The position numbers and the translations under genes were made by a program. From contig JBBQIR010000015.1 of the NCBI GenBank assembly GCA_038325105.1, positions 1 to 37,207 on the forward strand: 37,207 nucleotides of DNA, in the 5' to 3' direction. Source of the stretch: WSXY01 sp038325105. Its GTDB lineage: Bacteria > Actinomycetota > Coriobacteriia > Anaerosomatales > Anaerosomataceae. This document shows, one piece after another, positions 22,051 to 30,900 of this stretch; position 1 is the first letter of the stretch, and every line of letters begins with the position of its first letter. The notes below the pieces were generated by a model, which worked only from the letters and a program-made list of their open reading frames with translations, did not search any database and was not told the origin of the DNA.

Positions 22051-23205
22051 CTAGGTGATCGGCCGCACCGGCACGACCGCGGGGACGGCTGCCGGATTTC
22101 GGATTCCAAGGCGCGGGTGCTGCGGAATTTCACGTCTGCGCTGCTTCTTCAGAGTCGGAAAGCGGTGAACAAGCGCCTGGACGAGCTTCTGGCTACCGTA
22201 GGTCAGCACATCAGTCGTCGGCAGCCCAAACTGCGCTTCATACTGGTCGATGGCCTCCAGCACTTCTACCTCGGTGAGGTCCTCGTGGCTGAGCGCGATC
22301 GCCACCACTTTGGCTGCGGAGATCGATTCGATCAGCTTGATCTCGCTCTCAATGGACGGCATCGCCAGCATCGGGAAATCGCATCGTCTCTTGCGCGCCG
22401 GCGGATGTTGCACGATCACGCCGTCGGGCATGCTTCCCTTGAGGATGCCGAGTGAGCTCAAGAATGCGGGATGGCCGACAGCGCCCTGACCCTCGACCAG
22501 GATGATGTCGGGATGCTCGTTCTCGAATGCCTGGACCACGGCGTTCTCGATCTCGCCAATCACAAACTGCGAGATGAGCGCGTCGATCGGCACGCCGTAC
22601 CGCGCACCTTGCATCATGCTTGACTGGCCGGTTGCAACGAGTACCGACGTGATGCCGGCATCGTTGAGCGCCGTGTTCAGCTCCACCGCGGTGGTCCGCT
22701 TTCCACACGCGCAGTCGGTGCCGAGTATGGCGATCACCGGAACGTTCACCTCGGAGATTCTGCCCGTGAACACGTGCAGGTCTTCGAGCTTCGGAGGCTT
22801 TCTGATGTCGGTGATCTTCACGCCGCTTTTGTCGGCGGCACAGGCGAACTCCGGGTCGTCCGAGAAGAACTGGTGGAGCCCGTTGATGATGTCCATGCCG
22901 CGTTCCATCGCCTCGAGCACCAGGAGTCGCTCGTCGGCGGAGATGCACGCCTCAAGCGGGGCCTTTCCGTATATGTAACAGTCGGGCGTCTCGGCGAGAG
23001 CACCCAGCGCGTCGTCAAGATCGGCGAAGATCGGGATGCCGGCGTGCCGTAACCCCAGCTCTTCACCTGCGTCTTTGCCTGCGAGCAGGCTGTCGATGAC
23101 ACCGACGATCTCGTACTTCTCGGAGTGGCGGACCAGACCCGCGGCGGTCTTGCCGTCGATGTGGCCGAATTGACGTTCGCAGTACACCAGGGCGGTCTTC
23201 TTCAT
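22051..23205 (-). CDS. DUF1611 / DgcN-like P-loop protein (paralog 2)
   Basis: 384 residues from ATG 23205 with GGAGG about ten bases upstream. Same architecture as the 20062-21156 protein: Y-C-E-R-Q-F-G-H-I-D-G-K-T-A, then R-G-M-D-I-I-N-G-L-H-Q-F, P-loop G162-T-D-C-A-C-G-K-R-T-T, then I-I-L-V-E-G-Q-G-A-V-G-H-P-A. The P-loop carries two cysteines where paralog 1 has S and I. A 30-residue basic/proline C-terminal extension (K-K-Q-R-R-R-E-I-P-Q then A-V-P-A-V-V-P-V-R) is extra. The two copies flank the RHH/GNAT remnant and probably arose by duplication. Role as for paralog 1, unproven. Confidence 0.85.
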   Translation of the reverse strand: MKKTALVYCERQFGHIDGKTAAGLVRHSEKYEIVGVIDSLLAGKDAGEELGLRHAGIPIFADLDDALGALAETPDCYIYGKAPLEACISADERLLVLEAMERGMDIINGLHQFFSDDPEFACAADKSGVKITDIRKPPKLEDLHVFTGRISEVNVPVIAILGTDCACGKRTTAVELNTALNDAGITSVLVATGQSSMMQGARYGVPIDALISQFVIGEIENAVVQAFENEHPDIILVEGQGAVGHPAFLSSLGILKGSMPDGVIVQHPPARKRRCDFPMLAMPSIESEIKLIESISAAKVVAIALSHEDLTEVEVLEAIDQYEAQFGLPTTDVLTYGSQKLVQALVHRFPTLKKQRRREIPQHPRLGIRNPAAVPAVVPVRPIT

Positions 23206-23393
23206 TGTTGGCAGACCTCCTCGTTCGGGGAATGTGGGTGCCGCGCGTCGGCATTGGTCATCGCACCCCGGCGACGCGCCCGTGACGTTGGATACGCCCC
23301 TCGCGTCGGCCTTTCGAGTTCGTGTGCGATGTCGTGAATGCTTCGGGCCTGCGCCGCCAGCAGTTCGTGAGAGAGTGCCCGCGGATGTCCCAA
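23202..23393 (-). CDS. Possible 63-residue upstream ORF coupled to DUF1611 paralog 2
   Basis: TTG at 23393, stop overlapping the DUF1611 start as ATGA. The peptide includes a helix-like stretch (L-S-H-E-L-L-A-A-Q-A-R-S-I-H-D-I-A-H-E-L). The DUF1611 ribosome site lies within its end. No ribosome site for the TTG is seen and the sequence is otherwise Arg/Pro-rich, so chance is possible. It might act as a leader peptide. Confidence 0.28.
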   Translation of the reverse strand: MGHPRALSHELLAAQARSIHDIAHELERPTRGAYPTSRARRRGAMTNADARHPHSPNEEVCQQ

Positions 23394-23788
23394 CGCGACG
23401 CTGCTTCAGGAGTACGGAAAGCCTGAGGCCTGTCGCTGTGGGGGCGACTGCAAAGGGGGGAAGGCGTCAAGTCAGCCGACCAGCAGTCCGGGCAGACGCG
23501 GTATACCGCGCATCCCTATTCTACCACGGCGCAGAGAGGGCCGCCTTTCGGCGACCCTCTCCCATCGCTGCTGGACAGCGAAGCGTATCCGTTGTGCGGG
23601 TGGTGCGTTGGCATCCAGGCAGGATCGCCCGACGCGACGCCGTCCTACGAGGTTGACACCTCCGCAGCGATGCTGGTTCTACTCAACGCTGGATCACCTC
23701 CTCCGGATCGGCGGGCCGCCCTATCGCGCCCTCGGGATCACCCGTGCCCGTGGACTAGCGAGAGTCGTGCCGAGCCGCCGCCTTCGGG
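23394..23788. other. Intergenic region with palindrome, hairpin and 16S-tail-like sequence
   Basis: Nearly 400 bases with no convincing gene. It holds a 14-bp perfect palindrome CGCGGTATACCGCG (23497-23510). It also holds a 12-pair hairpin GAGAGGGCCGCC / GGCGACCCTCTC (23534-23545 with 23550-23561, one mismatch), which may terminate the GGDEF transcript although no T-run follows. The sequence GCTGGATCACCTCCT (23688-23702) equals the 3' end of 16S rRNA. A plus-strand frame of about 66 codons (TTG 23592) has coding-like bias but runs into the GGDEF gene and has no recognisable family. Confidence 0.5.
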
Positions 23789-25348
23789 CTAACTCGCCGA
23801 GTCCCGATTGCGGTTTGAGCGTCTGACAAACCGGAACGTGTCCGTCTGGCTGCCCTTGACCGCATACATGGCCGCGTCCGCGAACGACATGAGCGCCTCG
23901 AGTTCCTCGCCGTTGTCCGGATAAATGGCGACGCCGACGCTCGCCGACGCGTGCACCCGGCGGCCGAGAACCTGGTATGGCTCGCTCAGCGCGGCGATCA
24001 GGCGTCCTGCGAGTTCCTCGGCATCGTCCTCATCGTCGATTCGGGCGAGCACCACGAACTCGTCGCCGCCGATGCGCGCCACGGTGTCCTCGGTGCGCGA
24101 CGCCGAAACAAGCCGGTCGGCGACGGTACAGAGCACGTCGTCACCCGCAGCATGCCCGAGGGAGTCATTCACACCCTTGAGGTCGTCGAAATCGATGAAC
24201 ACAAGTGCCAGCTGCTCGTGGAGCCTGCGCGCCCGCGCGAACGCCATGCCCGCACGATCCGAGAGAAGCGCACGGTTCGGCAGGCCGGTCAGATGGTCCG
24301 AGTACGCCAGCCGACGAACCGTTGACTCCGCGGCGCGCCGCTCGCTCATGTCGCGCGATACGTCGACGATGAACTGAGCATCCCCGACGCTCACGGGCGC
24401 AAGGTGCGCCTCGATTGGTCGGAGCACACCCGTGTGGCAGACCGCCTCGGTCTCGAAGATCGCGGTCGAGCCCTGGCGAAGCGTTTGGAGGTGTATCTCG
24501 AACATCTCAAGGTCCGCCGGGGGAATCAGCGCGCGTACGCTGGCGCCGATGAGGTCGTCGTTCGAGCACCCACGCTGCTCGCACGCTGTGTTGTTGGCGT
24601 ACACGATCGTTCCGTCGTGGCGGTAGACGAGGACCGCATCCGTCGTTTGATCGAGCAGGATCGACCGGAACGCAAGCTCCTGCTCCAGGCGAACCCGCGC
24701 GGTGAGGTCGATGCCCGCGCTGCGGACGCCGCACGTGCGCCCATCGTCGTCGCGTAGCACCTTGCGGTGCCATACGACGCGTCGCTCTACCCCATCGGCG
24801 GCCTGGAGTCCGTACTCGACGTACTCGTCGCTGCCCTCCGGGTCGGCCATGAGGCGCTCAAAGCTGTGCCGAACCTGCGTGCGTGCCTCCTCGGACACGA
24901 AGGTCGCAAACCAATCGATGCCGACGAGATCCTCTCTCGGCACGACGAGTATTTCCGCGGTCGCTTCGTTCGCTTCGATGACCCGGCCGCTGAGGTCGAG
25001 CGATACGATTGCGGCGCCCACCCGGTTGAGGAACGAACCGCTTCTGGCGCGCTCTCGTTGAAGCTGGTGCCGTGTGGTCTTGAGGGAGAGAAACACCTCT
25101 CTGATGCCGAGCACACCGACCAGGAGCAGCACGGACACGGCAAGCGCGGTCGTTGCCTCAATAACGGTGGCATTCGAACCGGCAGCATAGACGCGACGCC
25201 ATGCCTGGAGCACGAGTCCGAGACACAAGACGATCCACGACAGACGGCGACCGCTGATCGGGATGAGGAACAAGGCTGCGATAGCGGCCACTATCTGCAG
25301 GGCCGCTGCAAGGTAGAGCATGAGCCGGACGTCCAAGACGACGTCCAT
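23789..25348 (-). CDS. Membrane PAS-PAS-GGDEF diguanylate cyclase
   Basis: 519 residues from ATG 25348 with GGAGG six bases upstream. Three membrane helices (about 9-30, 36-50, 62-83) and a short linker helix precede two PAS domains (about 105-225 and 235-350; the second has V-Y-A-N-N-T-A-C-E). The C-terminal GGDEF domain follows, opening with D-H-L-T-G-L-P-N-R-A-L-L. The catalytic G-G-D-E-F is at 427-431, and an inhibitory-site R-T-E-D sits at 418-421, five residues before it, as the I-site requires. It should make c-di-GMP from GTP with product inhibition in response to a membrane or cytoplasmic signal. There is no EAL or HD-GYP domain. It is divergent from hgcA across a 218-base gap. Confidence 0.95.
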   Translation of the reverse strand: MDVVLDVRLMLYLAAALQIVAAIAALFLIPISGRRLSWIVLCLGLVLQAWRRVYAAGSNATVIEATTALAVSVLLLVGVLGIREVFLSLKTTRHQLQRERARSGSFLNRVGAAIVSLDLSGRVIEANEATAEILVVPREDLVGIDWFATFVSEEARTQVRHSFERLMADPEGSDEYVEYGLQAADGVERRVVWHRKVLRDDDGRTCGVRSAGIDLTARVRLEQELAFRSILLDQTTDAVLVYRHDGTIVYANNTACEQRGCSNDDLIGASVRALIPPADLEMFEIHLQTLRQGSTAIFETEAVCHTGVLRPIEAHLAPVSVGDAQFIVDVSRDMSERRAAESTVRRLAYSDHLTGLPNRALLSDRAGMAFARARRLHEQLALVFIDFDDLKGVNDSLGHAAGDDVLCTVADRLVSASRTEDTVARIGGDEFVVLARIDDEDDAEELAGRLIAALSEPYQVLGRRVHASASVGVAIYPDNGEELEALMSFADAAMYAVKGSQTDTFRFVRRSNRNRDSAS

Positions 25349-25464
25349 ACCGGGCCTCCGTACAGTACCCCCGCCAGGATGCCACAGACACGTCACCGGA
25401 ATGGCACCCTTAACCTGTGTCAATCGTAGCCCCGGCAGGTCAGCTAACGGAAGGTACACGCGCG

Positions 25465-25493
25465 TTCACAAATGTGATTCGTGCAGGTAGAGC
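25465..25493 (+). promoter_or_regulatory. Candidate operator/promoter upstream of hgcA
   Basis: A perfect 12-base palindrome TCACAAATGTGA (25466-25477) lies about 90 bases before hgcA. It overlaps a possible -35 TTCACA (25465-25470), which is 17 bases from TAGAGC (25488-25493), a weak -10. The core resembles CRP/FNR-family sites. It could equally serve the divergent GGDEF gene. Confidence 0.35.
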
Positions 25494-25566
25494 AGCCGAC
25501 TGTCACAATTGGAGTGCTGCGGCGGGTGCCTCCGCTCCGCTTCCTCTTCGGCATGAAAGGCCGCGC

Positions 25567-26553
25567 GTGACCGAGCAGATCGTCCTACGGGTCTCGACTG
25601 AGTTGTCCGCAAGCGACACGATCGCGCGATGGAGGCTCCGCTGGCGAGTCGGCCGCGACATCGCGGTTGTGCCGCCCGGACTCTTCCGCGTTGGCGATCC
25701 GACTCCTGAGTCTCCGGTCATCGTGACCTGCAACTACCGCATGACGTTCGATCTCGTGCGCCGCGACCTCGCCGGGCTCGATGCGTGGCTGCTTGTGCTC
25801 GACACCCGCGGCGTGAACGTGTGGTGCGCCGCCGGTAAGGGCACGTTCTCCGACCGTGAGGTCATCCTCCGCGCGGTCACGACCGGCCTCGAGCGCCACG
25901 TATCGCACCGGACGCTCGTGCTCCCGCAGCTCTCAGCAACGGGTGTGTCCGCCGCGGCGGTGCGCGAAGTGTCTGGCTGGCGCGTCGTGTTCGGGCCCAT
26001 CCGTTCAAGGGACCTCCCGGCGTTCCTCGCGGCTGGCATGAATGCGACGCCGGCGATGCGCGCCGTTACGTTCACTTTCGCCGAGCGCATCGTGCTCGTG
26101 CCGGTCGAGTTCGTCGGCATGTTCGTCGGCTGGCGAGCGCTCATCCCGTTCGGATTCCTCGCGCTCGGGGCGCTCGTGTCGTGGGGCGGCACCGCCGCAC
26201 ACATCGCACAGCCGCTCGCGGCGTACCTTGCGGGCGTCGGCGGCGGCGGGGTGCTCGTACCGGCGCTTCTGCCGTGGCTGCCTGGCCGCGCGCTCTCGCT
26301 CAAGGGCGCCGAGGCGGGCGCGCTTCTCGGCGCCGCAACCGGCCTCGCGCTGGGTGCCCCACCGCTCATGCTCGCCGCGGGCACGCTCCTTGCAGGTGCG
26401 GTGGCGTCGTACATCGGTGTGAACTTCACCGGCGCGACCCCATACACCTCGCCTTCGGGCGTCGAGAAGGAACTCCGTGCCGCGCTTCCGTTCGCCGGTG
26501 CGGCGGCTGCACTCGCGGGCGTACTATGGGTCGTGCAGGCGTTCCTCGGCTAG
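25567..26553 (+). CDS. hgcA: HgcA, corrinoid protein of mercury methylation
   Basis: 328 residues. Residues 1-165 form the corrinoid-binding domain with the diagnostic cap-helix motif N84-V-W-C87-A-A-G-K91, where Cys87 is expected to be the lower cobalt ligand. It is preceded by the family blocks G-L-F-R-V-G-D-P-T-P-E-S-P-V and D-A-W-L-L-V-L-D-T-R-G. Residues about 165-328 form five membrane helices anchoring the protein. HgcA transfers a methyl group from its corrinoid to Hg(II), working with HgcB. The motif is essentially confined to this family, separating it from the CdhD/AcsC corrinoid proteins. The start is GTG 25567 (AAAGG six bases upstream); longer in-frame codons add non-conserved sequence. 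It is nine bases from hgcB. Confidence 0.96.
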   Translation: MTEQIVLRVSTELSASDTIARWRLRWRVGRDIAVVPPGLFRVGDPTPESPVIVTCNYRMTFDLVRRDLAGLDAWLLVLDTRGVNVWCAAGKGTFSDREVILRAVTTGLERHVSHRTLVLPQLSATGVSAAAVREVSGWRVVFGPIRSRDLPAFLAAGMNATPAMRAVTFTFAERIVLVPVEFVGMFVGWRALIPFGFLALGALVSWGGTAAHIAQPLAAYLAGVGGGGVLVPALLPWLPGRALSLKGAEAGALLGAATGLALGAPPLMLAAGTLLAGAVASYIGVNFTGATPYTSPSGVEKELRAALPFAGAAAALAGVLWVVQAFLG

Positions 26554-26562
26554 GAGACATGC

Positions 26563-26943
26563 GTGAACGGCTTCCGCTATCTCGGTGGCGTCGCCACCCT
26601 CAAGCTCGATCGCGACAAGTGCACCGGCTGCCAGGTGTGCCTCGCGGTCTGCCCGCACGCCGTGTTCGAAATCGCCGAGGACCGCCGGGCGCGGATCGCC
26701 GACCTCGACGCCTGCATGGAGTGCGGCGCCTGCGCGAACAACTGCGCGTTCGGAGCACTCTCGCTCAAGCCCGGTGTCGGGTGCGCCGAGGCCATTATCT
26801 ACGGCTGGATCCACAACACCGAGCCCACCTGCGGCTGTTCCGGTGACGAGGACGCGCCCGGGAGTGCCTGCTGCGGCGGTCTGCCCACGCAGCCGACTGC
26901 CGAGGAACCCAGCGGCTGCGGCGAACCGCAGGCGCCGACCTGA
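26563..26943 (+). CDS. hgcB: HgcB, ferredoxin of mercury methylation
   Basis: 126 residues from GTG 26563 with AGGAG six bases upstream. Two 4Fe-4S motifs are complete: C20-x2-C23-x2-C26-x3-C30-P and C51-x2-C54-x2-C57-x3-C61. The HgcB-specific lone cysteine follows at C74 in K-P-G-V-G-C-A-E-A-I-I. The tail carries C90 and C92 and a vicinal pair C103-C104, as in known HgcB proteins, where the Cys pair is thought to bind or deliver mercury. HgcB reduces the HgcA corrinoid. The tail is somewhat long (about 22 residues after the Cys pair, with another Cys at 119). The stop overlaps the next gene's start (TGATG). Confidence 0.96.
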   Translation: MNGFRYLGGVATLKLDRDKCTGCQVCLAVCPHAVFEIAEDRRARIADLDACMECGACANNCAFGALSLKPGVGCAEAIIYGWIHNTEPTCGCSGDEDAPGSACCGGLPTQPTAEEPSGCGEPQAPT

Positions 26944-27818
26944 TGAGCGCGCCCGCTGCGGACGGCAGCCAAATCCCCTACAACGCGCGACACCTGCTTG
27001 GTGACACGTACGTCGTTCCGGGTCTCACCAACGCCGGGTTCATCCGCGGCCTCTTGATCGACACATGCGAGGACGAAGCGCCGTTCGCAAACACGGCCGT
27101 CGACCGCCTCGGCATCACGCACGGACACGCCGACCACTTCGCAATCGGGCACATCCTCCATGCCGGCGGCACGCGCGTGGCAGCTCCGCGAGACGACGCA
27201 TCGCTCGTTGAGAACCCCGACATCAACATCCGCGGCATGTTCTCATGGGCGAATCCCGGCGACTCCCTCACGACCAAGCTCTTCCGGGGAGTCCCGTGCC
27301 CGGTCGACGAGTACCTCGAGGACTGGGACGACCCGCGCGCGACCACGATCCCGCTGCCCGGCCACACGATGGGTCACACCGGCTTCCTCACCGCCGACGG
27401 CGTGCTGTTCACCGGCGACGCGCTCTACCTGAAGGAGCTCTGGGAGCGCCACCCGCTCCCCTACGCGATCGACCCTGCCGCCGTTGCCGCCTCGCTTGAG
27501 CATATACGCGAGACGCCGTGCGAGTGGATCGTGCCCGCGCACGGCCATCCCGTGAAGCGCGCCGATGCCGAGGAGCACATCGACTTCCACCTCTCTCAGC
27601 TTGCCGAAATCGAGGCGCTGCTGCTCGAACTCCTGCGCCCGGGGCTAACGACCGAAGACGCCATCGCCCGCGTTTCGGAGGCGCGAGGTCTCGTCGAGAA
27701 CCCCGCGTCATATTGGCTCGCAGTCACCACCGTGAAGGGTTTCCTCGGCGAACTGCTGAACCGCGGAAGCATCGAGTTCTTTGTGCAGGATCACGCCGGT
27801 TGGTGGAAGACGACGTAG
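26943..27818 (+). CDS. Metallo-beta-lactamase-fold hydrolase coupled to hgcAB
   Basis: 291 residues. The metal site is intact: H60-G-H62-A-D64-H65, then H in P-G-H-T-M-G-H, D in F-T-G-D-A-L-Y and H in P-A-H-G-H-P. This gives the two-metal MBL-fold set. The C-terminal 90 residues (L-L-L-E-L-L-R-P-G-L-T-T-E-D-A) form a helical accessory domain that recalls glyoxalase II-like or LACTB2-like hydrolases. The substrate is unknown; a thioester or an organomercurial/thiol conjugate would suit the context, but this is inference. The start overlaps the hgcB stop (TGATG), so translation is coupled. The next 169 bases hold an inverted repeat (27907-27935) and no gene. Confidence 0.88.
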   Translation: MSAPAADGSQIPYNARHLLGDTYVVPGLTNAGFIRGLLIDTCEDEAPFANTAVDRLGITHGHADHFAIGHILHAGGTRVAAPRDDASLVENPDINIRGMFSWANPGDSLTTKLFRGVPCPVDEYLEDWDDPRATTIPLPGHTMGHTGFLTADGVLFTGDALYLKELWERHPLPYAIDPAAVAASLEHIRETPCEWIVPAHGHPVKRADAEEHIDFHLSQLAEIEALLLELLRPGLTTEDAIARVSEARGLVENPASYWLAVTTVKGFLGELLNRGSIEFFVQDHAGWWKTT

Positions 27819-27906
27819 TCGGTCGAGGCCTGCATGCCAAGATGACCGTTCGTCCCTACCTTCCGTCTCCCAAGTGACGCCGCTCACAGGAACGCGCTTA
27901 ACCCGC

Positions 27907-27935
27907 CTCGGACTGGACCCGATAAGTAGTCCGAG
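27907..27935 (+). repeat. Inverted repeat upstream of the YCF48-repeat gene
   Basis: CTCGGACT (27907-27914) and AGTCCGAG (27928-27935), 13 bases apart, 53 bases before the ATG at 27988. It may be a 5'-leader hairpin or a weak terminator of the hgcAB operon; no T-run follows. No riboswitch class is recognised. Confidence 0.45.
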
Positions 27936-27987
27936 ACTGCAAGCGAAGACGCCCAGTCGTCATGTGCTGCAGACGGGACTCGGTGAC

Positions 27988-30900
27988 ATGGGTAGGACGC
28001 GCCAGCCAGAGGGGCTCGACGCGCGCCGGAATGCGGTCCGGTTGCTCTGCTGCGCTCTTGCCGCCGCGATCCTGGTGCTATCCACGCCGCTTAGCACGTC
28101 CGCCTACCTGTCGACCGGTCCCGCAGGCGATAAGGGTTGGTACTGGCAGAACCCGACTCCTCAGGGAAACCCGCTCTACGGAGCAAGCTTCGTTGACGCC
28201 GACAACGGTTGGGCTGTTGGCGGCGGCGGCGTCATCCTGCACACCGACGATGCGGGACTTGTGTGGGAGACCCAGGAGCCTCCGATTCAGAGGACCTTGC
28301 GCGGGATCGACATGGTCGATACGCAAACAGGGTGGGCAGTGGGCGACACCGGCTTTGTCATCAAGACGGTCGATGGTGGCTCCACCTGGACCACGCAGAC
28401 TGTCCCGACTGCGGGGGTCCTCTACAGCGTGAGTGCAATCGACACAACCACCGCGTGGATATCCGGAGCATCCGGCGTGATTCTCAAGACCACGAACGGC
28501 GGCACCACGTGGACGGCGCAGACCTCGGGAACCACGCAAGCTCTCTACTCGGTCAGCGCGGTGTCTTCGACAGCCGCGTGGACGGTAGGCGCATCCGGGA
28601 CGATACGGGTCACCACGAACGGATCCACCTGGACGGGCCAGACTTCGGGCACGGCGAATGCCCTCTACGGAGTGAGCGCTGTATCCTCGACCATCGCATG
28701 GGTGGCAGGAGCTACCGGGACTATCCTTCGGACCACGGATAGCGGCGGGACCTGGACAGCGCAGACATCGGGGGCGACAAGCGCCTTCTACGCGATTTCG
28801 GCCGCCTCGGCCACCTCTGCGTGGGCTGTCGGTCTGAGCGGGCTGATCAGGGCGACCATAGATGGCGGCGCCACCTGGAAGACCCAGACCGGTGGCAGTA
28901 TCACCCTGCGGGCTGCATGCAGCGTCAACGACAGCGCAGCGTACGCGGTCGGTGACTCAGGAACCATGATCTCGACCGGTGACGCCGGAGCAAACTGGGA
29001 AAGTGAACTCGGCCGAACCACTCAGAACCTCAACGCCTCGTTCTTCCTCGATGATGTTACCGGCTGGGCTGTAGGCGCCGCCGGCACCATCATGCGTACG
29101 TCCGACGGCGGCGAGAACTGGACCGTGCAGCAGTTTGGAACCACGATCCTGAGAGCCGTCCATTTCATCGATGAATCGACTGGATGGGCCGTTGGAGATG
29201 CAGGGCGCATCATCAAGACCGTCGACGGCGGCAAGACGTGGGTCGCGCAAACCTCGGGGACCACACAGATCCTCTACGGAGTCCGGTTCTCGACTCCGAC
29301 GAGCGGGACAGCGGTCGGGGCGGCCGGCACGATTCTCACCACCGTGGACGGCGGCACCACCTGGACCGCCCGGGCATCAGGAACAACCGCGATCCTGTAC
29401 GCCGTCACGTATGCTGACGCCAACGTCGGTTGGGCCGTCGGCGCAAGCGGCGTCGTGCGCAAGACCACCGATGGCGGACTCACGTGGGCAACACAGGCCT
29501 CAGGCGTAACAACGCAGCTCTACGCCGTGAGCGCAGTCTCGACCAGTACCATCTTCGTCGCGGGCCGCAGCGGTCTCATCCGCCGCACTGCCAATGGGGG
29601 CACCAACTGGATGGCACAGACGTCCACCACGACCCAACATCTCTACGGTATCGCCATGGAGTCGGCCACCACCGGATGGGCAGTTGGGGCCGCGGGCGCA
29701 CTCGTCAAGACCTCCGACGGCGGCACAACATGGAAGGCACAGCTCTCCGGCACGACGGGCGTCCTCAGGGCGGCGAACGCATTCGACAGCACACATGCGT
29801 GGACCGTGGGTGACGCCGGGGTCGTACGTCGGACGGTCGACGGCGTCATCTGGCTCTCCCGGACGCTCGGCACGACCAGCGCGCTCTACGGCGTCGCCAT
29901 GGCCGATTCGATGTCCGGTTGGGCAGTCGGGGCATCGGGAACCTCGATCCGCACGAGTGACGGCGGGGTGCAGTGGGTCGCGCAGAACACTGGCACGACA
30001 CAGCAGTTCAACGGCATCGCGGCTCTGTCGGCACAGTCCGCTGTCGCGGTGGGCGCAGCAGGGACGGTGCGCCTCACCAACAACTCCGGAACGACCTGGA
30101 CGGGTGGGACCTCCGGCACGACCAACGCACTGTACGCTGTCTCGTTCCCGAACACCTCCATGGGTTGGGCCGTGGGGGTCGCAGGCAAGATCATCACGAC
30201 CTCCAACGGGGGACTGACCTGGACAGCCCAGAACTCGGGCACGACCAACCAGCTCAACGCAGTTCATTTCCTCGACACGATGCGAGGCTGGGCAGCCGGC
30301 GCCGCCGGGACGGTCCTCTCGACGACCGACGGCGGAGCAACCTGGGTGACCCGAACATCTGGTACCGCCAGCGCACTGTACGGCATTCGCTTCGTGAGCG
30401 AGAGTAAAGGCTGGGTTGTTGGCGCGAGCGGCGTGATCCGCACCACGAACGATGGCGGCGCCACATGGACGGCGCAGACGTCAGGAACGACATCGAACCT
30501 TTACTCGATCACGAACATCAGCGCAACGAGTCTCGCTGCAGTCGGGGCGGCAGGCACGGTGCGACGCACCATCGACTCGGGCACAACGTGGACAACGCAG
30601 GCCCCGGGAACCAGCAACGACTTGCGCGCGCTCAGCTTCGTCGGTGACGATTCCGGCTGGACGTGTGGCCTCTCGGGCACCATTCTCATGACCACCGACC
30701 TGGTCGCGCCCATCACTACCGCCTCCGTGGATCCTACGGACCCCGATGGCGACAACGACTGGTATGTGACCACGCCGACGGTCTCTTTCTCGCGCAACGA
30801 GGTCGGGATCACTCGCTTCTCGTGGACCTCGGCAGCCGGTCCGTTCTTGCTGTACGCGAACCCGATCCAGCCGACCGCCGAGGGCACACGCACGGTCTAC

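Noticed and set aside
25417..25566. Longer HgcA N-terminus from 25417
   Set aside because: The added 50 residues do not resemble HgcA and no ribosome site supports that start, while GTG 25567 has one and starts near the conserved region.
25546..25570. Five-codon mini-ORF (ATG to TGA) overlapping the hgcA GTG
   Set aside because: Short ATG-to-TGA runs are common by chance, and no ribosome site or regulatory residues are visible.
27850..27988. c-di-GMP (GEMM) riboswitch before the YCF48 gene
   Set aside because: Secreted repeat proteins in some bacteria have one and a GGDEF gene is near, but the conserved GEMM core and receptor sequences are not present.
28174..30702. CRISPR-like or recent tandem DNA repeat
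   Set aside because: The periodicity is coding, about 41 codons, with diverged copies and no spacers.
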